Shown: in pieces, positions 22,762-34,300 of the stretch
How the letters are laid out: each line of letters starts with the position of its first letter
How positions within the stretch are numbered: the stretch's first letter is position 1
Notes under the pieces: model-generated
What the model was told of the DNA's origin: nothing
Seen by the model: the letters and a program-made list of their open reading frames with translations, nothing else
Databases searched by the model: none
NCBI GenBank assembly: GCA_000733355.1
Contig: JNVV01000025.1
Span: forward strand, 13,650-77,649
Reading direction: 5' to 3'
DNA: 64,000 nucleotides
Source of the DNA: Falciphora oryzae
Lineage: Eukaryota; Ascomycota; Sordariomycetes; Magnaporthales; Magnaporthaceae
Program-made: the position numbers and the translations under genes

Positions 22762-25109
22762 ATGTCTGATCCATTCAGTATCGTCGCCGGCGTGTGCGGG
22801 CTCGCAGTCCAGATTGTGGACACAGGGATAAAGATCAAGAAGCTTTATGAGCAGTTCGATGACGCGCCGTCGTCGCTGGCCGACACAATCGACCTGATCC
22901 AGCTTCACGCTGCAGACCTCAGCCCCGCCATCCCCGTCGGCGGCCAGGATGACGTTCAATTTCAGACCCCGTCGGCACTTGCTGCTTCCAAGGCCTACTG
23001 CCAGAAGGTCTTGGATGAGCTACAGGGGGTGGCGGGAGAACTTCACGCGCAGCTCGAAAAGGCCCAGGGCCGTAGCAGCGCCAGGCGGCGGCTAGCAACT
23101 CTGAAGGTCGTTCTCAAAAAGGATGCCTTGGCTCAGCATGAGGCTCGCTTGGCACGAGCGAGCCATCTTTTGATGCAAGCCAAACTGTCGTGTATCATGT
23201 GAGTGATTAGCCCTGCAAGACGTTTCCCGCTTGTATCCGAGATGAATCAGCGCCCGTATTTGAAGTTGTAACCCACCCGTGTCAGGTCTGAGGACTCGAC
23301 AACTGACTGGCTATACCATGGAAGAACACTGGTGTGCCAACTGCGCGCCGAAATTCGGACACCCGACGCAAGAACTCCCGAGTCCTTGCCTGATACTGAA
23401 AGAGGCCGGGTGCTGGAAGCTCCCAAATCAGGAAGTGCGCAGGAAGCGACAGTATACACCACTACAAAGGGGGCCCGCTCCCCTCTCGATCAGTCCAGAC
23501 TATCCCTGGGTCGGGTATGGCCGTCTCTCCCACCTCGACCGTTCCGCCGAATCAGGCTGGGCCAGCTCACTGGATGTGTCGAAATACATCTCCCCGCCCC
23601 CCGTCGCCGTCAGTGCTCTCGCCGTCCAGGCGTTGTGGAAGATGTGGAGCATTCTGAAAATGATTATTTCTGGCTCAGACTCCGACTCCCACAGTGGATT
23701 TGCAACGTCGTCATTGAAAATACTATTACCTACGGTAGAAGAGGATGGCTCCATCACATGACGACATATCGTGTTCACAACTCCACGACCTCCAAGATCG
23801 TGAAAGAGGCGATCCAGAATGGTGATATTCCACAGCTCCGGCGACTATTTCAAACGCGCGAGCTGGGACCGCGAGACAAGCTTGAAGACGAGGATCAGGT
23901 CCTTCCCGTCTTTGGGCGAACCTTGGTTGAGGTGCGTTGAATCCATCTGCTGCTCTTTTTAGCTCCACTCCTAACCTATCGAAATGTCCAGTGGGCGATC
24001 AAATACGAGCAGTGGGAAGTTGGAACCTTCCTATTAGATAACGGGGGGGACGCCGGTAATTTGATAATTTTGCGCGACCCAGTGGTAATATTGAACCCGT
24101 TTTTATCCCCAGGGCTACCCCAAGTTTCAAAACCGCTTTGCACACGATGTCCAGTGATGCTCGTCTGTGGGGCTGACCGATACCATTTTCCGGTAATTAG
24201 CCCTCCCAGCGTCCTAGGTTTCCAAAACCTAACTGCCGGAGACTCGTTAAGAATTACACTCTTGTGGGATGGATCGATCGCCTGTCGGAGTTTCGCGTGC
24301 AGTCGGGTATACACTCGCAATGCGACAGAAAACTCCAAGCCTACCAGGCCGTCCTCGAGTCGACAATGAATGAAGACGATTTTTTATCCTCTCCCATTGG
24401 GCTCGACAGTCTAAATTTGCTATCCTACAACCTAGTGGAGAACTTCTTGGAGATCACGCCGTCTGCCTGGGTTTTCAACACACTCAGGAAACTTCTTCAT
24501 GGTGTCTTGAACCCTTGTCAAGCGTTGCGCCCTGAGGGGTACAGGATCTATCTGAGTGTGATTAACCAGATGAATTCTCAATTCCCCCGAATGTGGGCGC
24601 AGACACCTGAAATTTTTGCAGCATATCGAACCCTCTTCAGGGACCTTATATCCAAGGACATGCGTGGGTTCTATGGGGATACATCGCGAGAGATTTTACA
24701 CGACTGCGGGGCGATGCTTTGTGAGTTCTGGGGAACAAAAGGATTCAACCATCAAATATCTGTTGATTGTCTGGATCGGCTGGTTCGTGATTGGTTCGAG
24801 ATGGTTTTGGGCACAAGCGGAATAAGTGGACAAGGGGGGACGGAGGTGGCAAAACAGTGGATGGAAGGAAGCTATCGCGAATATCTAGTGATAGACTCAT
24901 ACTTGGTCGGGGCGCCGCCCCAGACGCTGTATGTCAGGTTGATAAGCATCAGAGGTGGCCCACGACCGGAAGACTGGAAGATCTGGTGGTCGCAGCACAC
25001 CGACGGCCTGGTGGGCGAGTTTTGGTCGCTGGTGGAGCCGGAACAAGAGGAGGAGGATTTGCTGGAAGAGAAGCCTTTGTGCGCGATCCCTGGGGCATGG
25101 ATTGAGTAA
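22762..25109 (+). CDS. Protein with fungal STAND-type N-terminal domain and ankyrin-like region
   Basis: Exon 1 is 22762-23198. It opens MSDPFSIVAGVCGLAVQIVD and continues GIKIKKLYEQFDDAPSSLAD, the helical N-terminal domain found at the front of fungal NACHT/ankyrin (STAND) proteins. Exon 2 (23286 to about 23938) follows a GTGAGT intron in matching phase. It ends with a segment (LRLPQWICNVVIENT ... RVHNSTTSKIVKEAIQNGDI, QLRRLF) like the link into ankyrin repeats, then TLVE | WAIKYEQWEVGTFLLDNGGD across a short intron at about 23934-23991. The last exon reads in one frame from about 24240 to the stop at 25109, helical and Trp-rich. Between 24050 and 24240 I could not join the frames cleanly. 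A 57 bp GTAATT...CCCCAG intron near 24058-24114 is possible, but a frame change remains. The gene may be intact with an extra intron, or broken. Confidence 0.6.
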
Positions 25110-26830
25110 TTAGACAACGGGCAAGAGCATCCAAGGTTATCAAGAGTCTGGTTTCGGGGACACAGAGTGGACGGGCCGTGAGCAATATGTAACGGAATTA
25201 TTTGGAGACAGGTAGTTCTTGAATTGGATGTGTCAGGGCAATGTGCGACCACGGACGTGGTTGGCCTCTTGCAAAGCAGCCAAACACCTGCGACGCGAGA
25301 CCCGTGTCTCACCACATAGAGTAAGTCGACTAAAAAATAAAAATAAAAAGGGAGAAAGACGTTTGTCTGGTGTGACTGGGTGTTATGGAAGGCTGCCGTA
25401 GCGCGGGTCCGCAGCTGGCACTCTAGGCGCGCTGTTCCGGGTCCCGCAAGGAATGGGCAGTGCCGACAATCATCGACCGAATTGCAGAGATGGCGACGGT
25501 CTGTCCGTCGTTCCAGCCGAGAACACAGATTCAAGATATTCTGGAGAAGAAAAGGAGTGCATTGACGAGCAATTTCGCGGCGAGTCGGTTGATGCCAACA
25601 AGGTTCAACAATGAAAGTCAAACTCGATGTCGACCGAATCGGCGGGGTTCCAGTCTTGGCATCGACAACCATCCGCAGCTTCCCAGAGCGATGGGAACTG
25701 ATAAGGAAATGTATATCCTGTCCACACAGAGCCTCACGAGACTGTTGCCCGAATCCGTGCTGCATTGCCGTCAGCATTTGTACTGCCTGGACATCCAGCT
25801 CGGAGAGTTCTCGCCGGTGGCCTTCAGCCGCAATGTAACCTCTTCTTTCGGCCTGCGATATACGTAAGCTGCATTCGCGTTTTTGGCTGACGGACCCACC
25901 TCCCCGCACGTGCCCTCCATGAGGACCTGCCCAAATCTTCCTAGCGCGACTGCAGGCCAAGCGCCAAGGCTTCCTTCCCCGCCGTTATCTCCAAGCTCTT
26001 TCTTTTTCGAGCTTCACTCCTTTTCAGCTGTATTGGGTGGCGGGATGACATTGATTCACCAGGCTGTGAACACCAAGTTGAGCTCCGAGACATATCACCC
26101 TGCTGCCACATTCGTTCGTGGTCGTCTTTTCCAGTTGACGATGGCGCCAAAAGCAGTGAAGAAAAAGCCCATGCGCCCCGCAATTTAGAGAGCCAACTGA
26201 TCGGCAGAAAAGATCCATTCATCAACCATTTGATCTCTTCTTGACTGTCGCAAAGCGCCCGACGAATGGCGACCCCGGCGGTATCTTCCGTGCCGTCAAC
26301 CAGAGCCAACCACCAACTGAACCGTCCCCTGAAAATGCCGACTGTCGTGTATGCTGCCTGCCCCTGAGAGGCTGGAAGCTCCAGTCGCTGGAGGCCCTGG
26401 GATCCACACCCAATGCCTTGGCGTGCCAAGCCTTCTTCGTCCTTCCCATTCCGGCACTTCCGTCGACGTCGCAATTTACAGATGCAGGATTTCGATTCAC
26501 TGTCACCCAGCCCCGTGAAGCAATGCGCACGCGGGATGTCGGGCCCAGGGTCTCGGTAACACGCCCCTGGGCCCAACCGATCACAACGTCTTGGGTCGCA
26601 GGCCATGTCTCGGACCGTGGGGTGTCTGCTTTACCATAAAGGCGTGTCGCGTTCCACTCGTTTGTGCCGGTGCGACCTCCTCTCCTCTTTCTCTCCCACC
26701 CCGCCTTCGCTTCGCGTTCCTCGCCTTCTGGTTTGTGGTTCGCCTGAGGCCGTCGCCTTGGTATCCTCCCCTCCTTTAGCCCATTCACTTGGTCTAATCG
26801 CACTGGACCCTGCGTCCCCCCGTCGCCAGC
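25110..26830. other. Long intergenic stretch, no gene recognised
   Basis: 1.7 kb. Open frames on both strands (25460-25867 +, 24872-25960 -, 26222-27001 -, 26241-26639 +) overlap each other and resemble no family. The last ~150 bp are CT-rich and end at the ATG of the next gene, as expected of a fungal core promoter. Confidence 0.4.
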
Positions 26831-28673
26831 ATGAGGATCAACCAGATCACGGGCGTAGTGGCCCTCACTGCCGCCTCCGTGATCGCCAAGGAGATGAAGC
26901 CTGACATGGAGCGCGCCAAGGTCTACGACAGCGGCTCCGTCCACGAGCACATCATGGACCTGAAGATGGTAAGGAGAAGGACCTTGTGGAGAGCGGGGCA
27001 CGTTTGTCCGAGGCGAACCCTACTGACCTTGCCGTGTACCCAAACAGAGCCACTGGCGCGCTGAGAAGAACGCCGGTGTGATGGACTCGAGCGTGTGGCC
27101 CCGCCTCAACTACACCAAGTGCGTTGATGGTGTCGCCGCCGCCATCCCCGGCGACCCGCTCCACACGTTCAGGTGCAAGAACACGGACCTCTACGACTTC
27201 CTGCCCCACGCAGCCATCGGCTCCCCGCGGGGTAACGCCGCTGGCGAAGTCGGAAGCTCCACCTGGGGTTGGTCAGACCCCAAGTCCGGCCGCGAGTTTA
27301 TCGCCGCCGGTCTGTTCCAGGGCGCGTCCTTTATCGAGATCCTGCCCACCGGCAAGATGCGCCACGTCGGCTTCCTGCCCTCGCACGGCACCCTGAGCGA
27401 GAACTCGCTCTGGCGCGAGATCCGCGGCTACAAGCACTACATGCTTATCGGCAGCGAGCAGCAGGGCCACGGAGTGCAGATCTTCGACATGAGCAAGCTG
27501 CTCTCCGTCACCGACGCCGAGGCCCCCAAGACCTTTGGCACTTCGGACCTGACGGGCCACTTTACTGGCCTGCCCATCGGCGCCAGCCACAACGTCCTCT
27601 CCAACGAGGAGGCCGAGTACGGCGTTGCTGTCGGCGCCCGTCCCCGCACCAGTGGCTGCGCCGGAGGTCTGATCTTCTTCGACCTCAAGGACCCCTCCAA
27701 CCCCAAGGAGATCGCCTGCGACCCGCAGGACCAGTATGTTCACGACGCGCAGTGCGTCATCTACCGCGGCCCGCACACCAAGTACGTCGGCAGGGATATC
27801 TGCTACGGCTACAACGAGGACACACTCACCATCTACGACGTGACCGACAAGAACGCGTCCAAGATCATCTCGCGCACTTCGTACGAGGGCTTCGCCTACA
27901 CTCACCAGGGCTGGGTGCTGGACTTGAACAACCAGGAGTATCTGCTCATGGACGATGAGTATGACGAGTACAACAAGGTCCGCGGCCCGGGCTTCGACCA
28001 GTACCCCGTCACCTACATCTGGGATATCCGCGACCTCGAGAACCCCAAGAACACTGGTCTGTACAAGGCCACTCAGGTAAGACTGCCCCGCCTCCCTGGA
28101 GCTGCAACCGATCGCAGTGGAACAAGTGTAACTAACCGTTGGCCTAATTTTATCCCACAGCGCGGTATCGACCACAACCAGTACGTCATCGACGGCTTCT
28201 CGTACCAGAGCAGCTACACCAGCGGCCTGCGCGTGTACGACGTCTCGTCGATCCCGCAGGACCCCACGGGCGGCAGCGTGTGCGAGGTCGCCTACTTCGA
28301 CATCTATCCCGAGGACGACAGCGAGCCCGGCGGCGGCGCGGTGCAGTTCAGCGGCAGCTGGGCCAGCTACGCCTACTTCAAGTCTGGCTTCATCTTCGTC
28401 AACACCATCGAGCGCGGCGCCTTCGTCGTCAAGATGACGAGCAAGCCCCGCTGCAAGCCCCAGGGCTGCAGCGCCGACAACTGCCTGCGCGCCATGCGCT
28501 CCACCTCGACGGCCGGCCGCCTCGAGGAGAGCCAGAAGTTCTGCGGCGAGTTCACCAAGACGTTTGTGGCTGATGTTGCCGTCGTGCCCGAGTACGCGCA
28601 GAAGGCGTGCGGCAGCAACGTCATCTCGCGCGTTAGCTCCGCGTGCAAGTGCCTGCCCACTGCTGCGGCCTAG
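26831..28673 (+). CDS. Secreted choice-of-anchor-B / LVIVD-type beta-propeller protein
   Basis: Three exons, 26831-26968, 27048-28076 and 28161-28673, with GT-AG introns in phase 0, give 559 residues. Residues 1-19 look like a signal peptide (MRINQITGVVALTAASVIA). The body has repeated segments with short hydrophobic strands and Asp/Gly turns, such as GVQIFDMSKLLSVTD, GLIFFDLKDPSNPKEIACDP, TLTIYDVTDKNASKI and TYIWDIRDLENPKNTG. These are typical of choice-of-anchor-B proteins (LVIVD-like propeller blades). The Cys-rich C-terminus (CKPQGCSADNC, KFCGEF, ACGSNV, CKCLP) suggests extracellular disulfides. Function is unknown; fungal relatives are often called regulatory P domain proteins. The second intron is 84 bp and has no in-frame stop, so retention would only add 28 residues. 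Confidence 0.8.
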
Positions 28674-29371
28674 GTCTCTGTAATACGATAGAGTTGAGCC
28701 CTTTAAATGGACAAAGAGCATAGGTTCCAGACTGTCCACTGCGCCTGCGGCCAGTGGTTGGTACAAAAAGAAAAAAAAAATTAATGTCTACGTGCAAGAA
28801 AACCCTGTTAATCGCCTCCCCCGCTCATCTGGGCATGGCCACCTTCTTCTCCAAAGAGTCCCCCAGCACCGGATGCCAAATCAACAAGCCCGCCGACCCT
28901 GGGTTCCCGGCTGGCCTCCCGCATTGCGCTAGCATGCAGCCAAACGTGAAAGATTGGCCTTGGCCGCTCAAAGGGGCGCAGCATGCGGCTTACCCTTCGA
29001 CCAACACGCTTCAATCTGAGCAGACTGATTAGTTCAGGAATCTCCCCGGCCAGTTCAGCCGGCACTCCGCATCCGGGAAAGGCGCCCACGCATCCCCAAC
29101 GTGATATCTACCTCATTGCATTGGCCGACGCTGCGCTTCCCCGCACGTCATCTTCCCTGGGAATTCCCGGCTGTTGCATCAGGCAGCAAGGCCGACACCC
29201 AAGGATTGCCGCACGGTGAAGAGGCTCGCCGCGAACGATTGCCTTCGCAAGCGCTCGGATTTTTTTGAATAGGGAGACCTGCAGGTCTAGCTACCTACAC
29301 AGTTGCCAGCTAACGGCTTGAGCCAACACCATCATCGATCCCTTAATTACCTATCCCCATAAGCTTACACC
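28674..29371. other. Intergenic, no gene recognised
   Basis: 700 bp with an A-rich run at 28769-28780 just after the upstream gene. Short frames on both strands overlap and resemble nothing known. Confidence 0.4.
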
Positions 29372-30214
29372 ATGAACTCTTTTAAGAGCGACGTCACCGA
29401 ACCGCTGTTGATTGTTTTTGTTTTTCCGGTTGTTTATACCATTGTTTTCCCCCTGTTGCTGATCTCGCTCCCAAGATTACTCCCGAAACGACTCTCGGAT
29501 GCAGTAATGACTTTCCTCATGAGGCTTGCTCCCAAAACTCGAACTTCGGTTCGCGCCATCATCGTTCTCAACCGTTCGGGGTTGTCTCCCGATCCAACAT
29601 AATCCTCAAGGCCTTGTTCGAGCCCAAGCCTTGCTGCTGGTCTTGCACAGGCTGCAAACCTGGGAAACCCCGTGGACCCGATCTCTGGCTCTGGCGCACT
29701 ACCGAGGTACCCTGCCAACCCCCCCCCCCCTCATGGCTGTCTTGCCATTCTGGCTTACTTGTTTCCTCTAACCCCCAACCCCATGTATACTAGGTCAAGC
29801 TGGAGCATTCGGCTTGCCCCAACGACGGCCCGCACCACGTCTTGTGTTTGCGCGGGCTTGCTGTCCATCTCGCAGGCCACCACACTGTCGGCCGCTACGC
29901 GTTCAGGGTCCACCCAGACTGGCGCCGATGGCCGCTCATGAGGTCGACGGATACGGCCTTTGGCAGCTCTCTCGCGCTTGCGCAAATGCAGGATATGTAT
30001 CAGATGTCTCTCCGGACGAGGGACAATCAGGAGGACTTGGCGTGAGTACCTCTCGCCAGCTCAGGAAACACAGATTGCCGCCGGCTAGGGGGGTAATAGG
30101 GGATTGCTGATTCACACTTCAGGCGGCAAATTCTGAATGCATCAGAAAGCTTTTATCAACATTTCAACCGGCCCGGCTGCTTCTTGTCTGACAAGGAAAC
30201 CGACGAACGTATAA
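29372..30214 (+). pseudogene. Unrecognised gene, frameshifted and cut by an inverted-repeat element
   Basis: Coding-like pieces in order. An N-terminal part from ATG 29372 has one hydrophobic segment (PLLIVFVFPVVYTIVFPLLL). A frame change near 29575-29600 follows, then NIILKALFEPKPCCW to a GT donor at 29707. Next is an exon 29794-30041 with HHVLCLRGLAVHLAGHHTVG and QMSLRTRDNQEDLA, and an exon from 30123 (RQILNASESFYQHFN...DKETDERIR). The last two introns are clean GT-AG and phase-matched, so the gene was real. Frame is lost between exons 1 and 2, and the 3' part runs into the element at 30215-30517. A helical piece (AAFETFRYLQEAIRRHLRLF) in one frame after that element may be its displaced end. 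I do not recognise the family. Confidence 0.45.
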
Positions 30215-30234
30215 GGGCGTGTTTGATACTAAAC

Positions 30235-30269
<35 letters not shown>

Positions 30270-30517
30270 GTTTTTTGTAGTTATACATTTTTACCAGTTT
30301 ATAGATCCGTGGCAAAAGTTTAAAAGGTTAAAAATTTGACCCGCTACGGTACCTTTTCAACCAGGGCAGGAGTCGTGTCCATGCTGTCACCTTTTTGGGG
30401 TGGTATTGGGTACGTGCACACTTTGCGTAGCCCGGAAATACTTTCGGGTAAAACTGGACCGTCTCCACGAGGTAAGTTTGCTGTAAAAACTAAAAAGCTA
30501 CTAGTATCAAACACGCC
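30215..30517. mobile_element. Small inverted-repeat element (MITE-like, Tourist/PIF-like ends)
   Basis: About 300 bp bounded by GGGCGTGTTTGATACTA at 30215-30231 and its inverted copy TAGTATCAAACACGCC at 30502-30517. The left end has one extra G. Such ends resemble PIF/Harbinger-derived MITEs. It carries a ~30-base T tract from about 30237 and has no coding capacity. A target duplication is not evident (TAA left, TTG right). It lies where the upstream gene loses its coding sequence. Confidence 0.6.
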
Positions 30518-31312
30518 TTGGCTGCTAAAAGGTGGGGTAATAATGCCTCCGCAGCCTTCGAAACCTTTCGGTACCTGCAGGAAGCAATACGTCGGCACCT
30601 TCGTCTTTTCCGACGGCCACGACGAGATATGCACGGTCGACGATCCGGTCCAGCACACACAGCCGTACGTTTCGAAGGAGAGTGAATACATTTACCACGC
30701 CCGCCATGACCCCGGGGCTGGATGCCCGCATTGAGCTGCAGCAGCCCTGGCACGTCGGCGAGATGGCGATTAAGGGAAAGCCCGACCCGGTGACCACGCT
30801 TTTCGAAGGTTACGTGAATGCCCAGTTACGTATCCGTGGGGGGCAACAACAGGATAGACGGAAACAACAGCACTTACTAAATAGAAAAAAATCGCTTTAG
30901 TAGGAAACAATCACAGTATTAACGTTGTGCATCTCACGCGAGAAGCGGCACGTCCCGCCCAAGCCACAGTCGGGCCTGGTGCAGCGGTGGCCCAAGAGAG
31001 CCCCCAGGGGAAGTAGCCTTAGAGGCTCAGCGCAAATAAGTGGGATTTTCCCAAGTAGCTGGCAGCGGGCGGCCCAGATCCCACATTCCTCTACTGGCAC
31101 CAGGGCACCCCCAGATGGATAGGATTACCACACAGTGTGTGGCTGCGGCGAGAGTAGCAAAGGCTTCCAACTGTCATTGTCGAGACATATCTAACTGACA
31201 GAGCGGAGCAGAATGGGAGAAGGGGAGAAACTGCGCAGGAGAAACGAAAATGGAAAAGAAGAAGCTAACACTCATTACGCCACAACGCCCGTTTGTTCAC
31301 TCCGACTATACT
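30518..31312. other. Stretch between element and PKS 3' end
   Basis: The first ~200 bp may be the displaced 3' end of the gene at 29372. The remainder up to the PKS stop shows nothing recognisable and must contain the PKS 3' UTR. Confidence 0.35.
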
Positions 31313-34300
31313 TTAGGTATGTAAGAATCCCTTGAGCTTCCACCACTCCAGGTACCTCTTAACCACTTCGACACTCACAGGCCCTTGGGCACTCAACGTC
31401 GGGCTGTGCCGGCAGCATTTCTGCGTATCTAGCAGCATACCGCCGCAGCTCATCCTGACAAAGTTCTCGTCGAGGAAGTCGACCAGCCGGACCGCCGGGT
31501 TGTCTTCGGGCGTGCCCGGGAACGACCGCACGCGTCGTACCCACTCGTCAAAGGGCACCACGGCCAGCGGGCCCGGGCTCCCCGCGGGTGGTAGCGTAGC
31601 TGCCAGGACTTGCAGCACGCCAGACCAGGGCTGGCGCACCGGATTGTCGATGTGGTACACAGGCTCCATTTCCGTCGCCGGTGCCAGCATGAGCAGGTCC
31701 GCCAGCGTGCCCGCAACCGTGTCCACGGGGGTCCAGCACATATCGCCGTCCAGCGCCGGGAGGGCCGCCAGCGTCTGGCTGCTCTTGACCAGGAACGCCA
31801 GGTGCTCGACGTCGTTCCAGCAGCCCGTTTGCGAGTGGCCCGCGATCTGCCCCGGCCGCACCGAGCACGCACGGAAGTCATCGGGGAAGCGGTGCAGCGT
31901 CGCCTCCAGGATCCGCTCGCACGCCCACTTGGCGTGCGCGTAGCCGTTGGGCAGCATCTGCGCCGCGGTTGACAGGCGCTCCTCGGGGGCGAAGACGCCG
32001 TTGCCGGGTATTAGGGGGTGGTGGCCCATGACCGCAATAGACGAGACGAAGACGAAGGTTGTGCGCGGCTTGGCGGCGGTCTCGGGCTGCTGCTTGCCGC
32101 ACCTGAGCGCTTGCGCGTCCCGCGCGAGATCCACGAGGCCCCTCATCGCGCGGAATTGATCTTCGAAGCCTGATACCAGCCGTTTACCGCTCATGGCCCA
32201 GGCATTGTGGACAATGTGCGTCAGGCCTTTGGCGAGCGTCTCGTACTCGTCTGTTGCTAGGCCCAGCCTCGGTTTGGCACCATCCACCACAAGCACGCGC
32301 AACTTCGGTGCTTCATCGGCGCCGAGTGTAATCCCGCGTGACGAGAACGCTGCATCCTGGCGCTGGTCGGGCGACCCGGTCCTGCTCCGTCGGTTGAGAC
32401 AGTAGACCGCCTTCACCGCGGGCATGGAGGCAAGGTGTGCAACGAGGTGGCTGCCGAGGGAGCCGGTTGCGCCCGTGACGGCCACGACGATTCCGGCGTT
32501 TTCCTGCGTGACGGCAATATTTCCAGCGTCGCTGCTGTTTGCGGCCGCGATTGAAGTCTCCAGATCAAAACCGGCCGAGTATTTGCGGACGAACTGGTCA
32601 ATTTGCGCTTGCTGAGCAGGCGTCGTCGTGGTCGTGGGTGTCTCGGGAGGCTGAAAGCTCATGGGAGAAGGCACCACCGAAAACCCGGGCACGACGCTCG
32701 CCTGAGCGACCATGACACGCTGGATCTCGACCTCGGGCCTCCAGCCGTCGGTCCAGTCCAGCCGGCCGTACCCCGCCGCCGTCAGGTCTTGGCGCCAGCG
32801 CGTCTGGTGCGCGATGGCGTGCCGGCGGCCGTCCTCGAACAGCCACCAGCCTTCAAAGAGCCCAAAGATGACGTCGACCCAGTGCACCGGAGTGGTCATC
32901 TCCAGCATCATGAGGAAGCCGTCGGGCCGCAGGGCCTTGCGCACGTTGGCGAGGGACACGGCCAGGCTCCGCGTCGCGTGGACGGCGTTGCTGGCGATGA
33001 CGACGTGCTGTGTACCCAGCAGCTCTGTCGCCGGCTCCTTCTCGATGTCGTGGACGCGGAACTTCATGAAAGGGTACGCCTTGCCTAGCGTCTTCCGCGC
33101 CGCCGCCACAAACGATCCGGACAGGTCCGTGAACGTGTACTCGACCGGCACGCCCAGCGACGCCAGCATAGGCACCATGTCCTTTGTCGTCCCGCCTGTG
33201 CCCGCGCCAAGCTCCATTACCCTGAGGGGGCCGTCACCACCCCAGCCGCCCGGCCGCGCCTTGATCTTCTCGACGAGACGCGCCAGGACGTCGCGCATCT
33301 GGGCGTTTGCGAGCTTGTTGAGGAGGCTGTCGCCGTACAGTCCCTTGACCAGCTCGCGCCCTTCGTCGGTGCCGAAGATGAGCCCGATGCCGTCCTGCTC
33401 TCCGCGCACCACGTCGGCCAGCCGCCGGCCGGCGAAAAAGGTGAGCCGGTTTGCCCAGTCATGGTCCGGGAAGTCGCGCATCAGCTCGGCCAGGACGGCC
33501 TCGCTCGACTCTGGGAGCGGCGATACGGCAGTGCGGGTGATGATTGTTTCGCCCGCGGGACCCTTGCACAGGTCCAGCAGCCGCGCCTCGTCGCTGAGCA
33601 TCCCGTATAGCCATTCGGTCAGCCTCTCGTGCTTGGGAGCGTGCGGAATGCGTGGGAGAACCATGCCGGGCTTGGCGGACCGGAGGTCGCAGCCGAGCTG
33701 GGCGAACGCCTCGACGGCCAGGGCGACGCAGAGCCTCGTCTGGCTGGGCATAACGGTGCCGACGTAGCCTCCGCACCGGTAGTCGGCAATGAACTTGTCC
33801 GTGAGGCGTTTAGTCTCCTCAAAGGCCTCGAACACGAGCGCCGGCGATAGCTCAAGCTCAGTGACGGGCGCACCAATTGCCTGCGGCTTCGTCAATGCGG
33901 GCGCATGGTCATCCGGGGACGGCGGAGAGTCCGTGACAGACGTTGCGGTCGTCGAAAACGCGGAGTCGCCGCTGTCACGCTCCGCGCTCCCGCCGTCCGA
34001 AGAAACGTCGACGTTAGAGTCGTCGATTGAGACGCCGAGGACACCGGCCACGTGCGTGACAAGCTCTCTAAACGTGGTGACTTGCGCCAGCTCGTCGCTC
34101 ATCAGCGGCTTCTTAAACGCGCCCTCCATCTCTCTGCCCAGCTCCATACCCATCAGCGAGTCAATTCCGATCTCGGCAAGGCCGGAGTCGATGGTGATCT
34201 CAGCCGGCTCGAGACCACATATGTCGGCGAGGATCAGCCTGATCTTGCCTTCCACATCGATGACCGGTTGACGTGGAGTCTTGCCTGGGTTCTTTGGCGT

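Noticed and set aside
24872..25960. 362-codon minus-strand frame
   Set aside because: Overlaps the 3' end of the STAND-N/ankyrin gene and has no recognisable domain; probably chance, though transcripts could overturn this.
25941..27001. Overlapping minus-strand frames and the plus frame 26241-26639 upstream of the choice-of-anchor-B-like gene
   Set aside because: Mutually overlapping, low-complexity and without family resemblance; the region is better read as promoter.
27273..28766. 497-codon minus-strand frame
   Set aside because: Antisense shadow of the choice-of-anchor-B-like gene, whose spliced plus-strand protein is clearly real.
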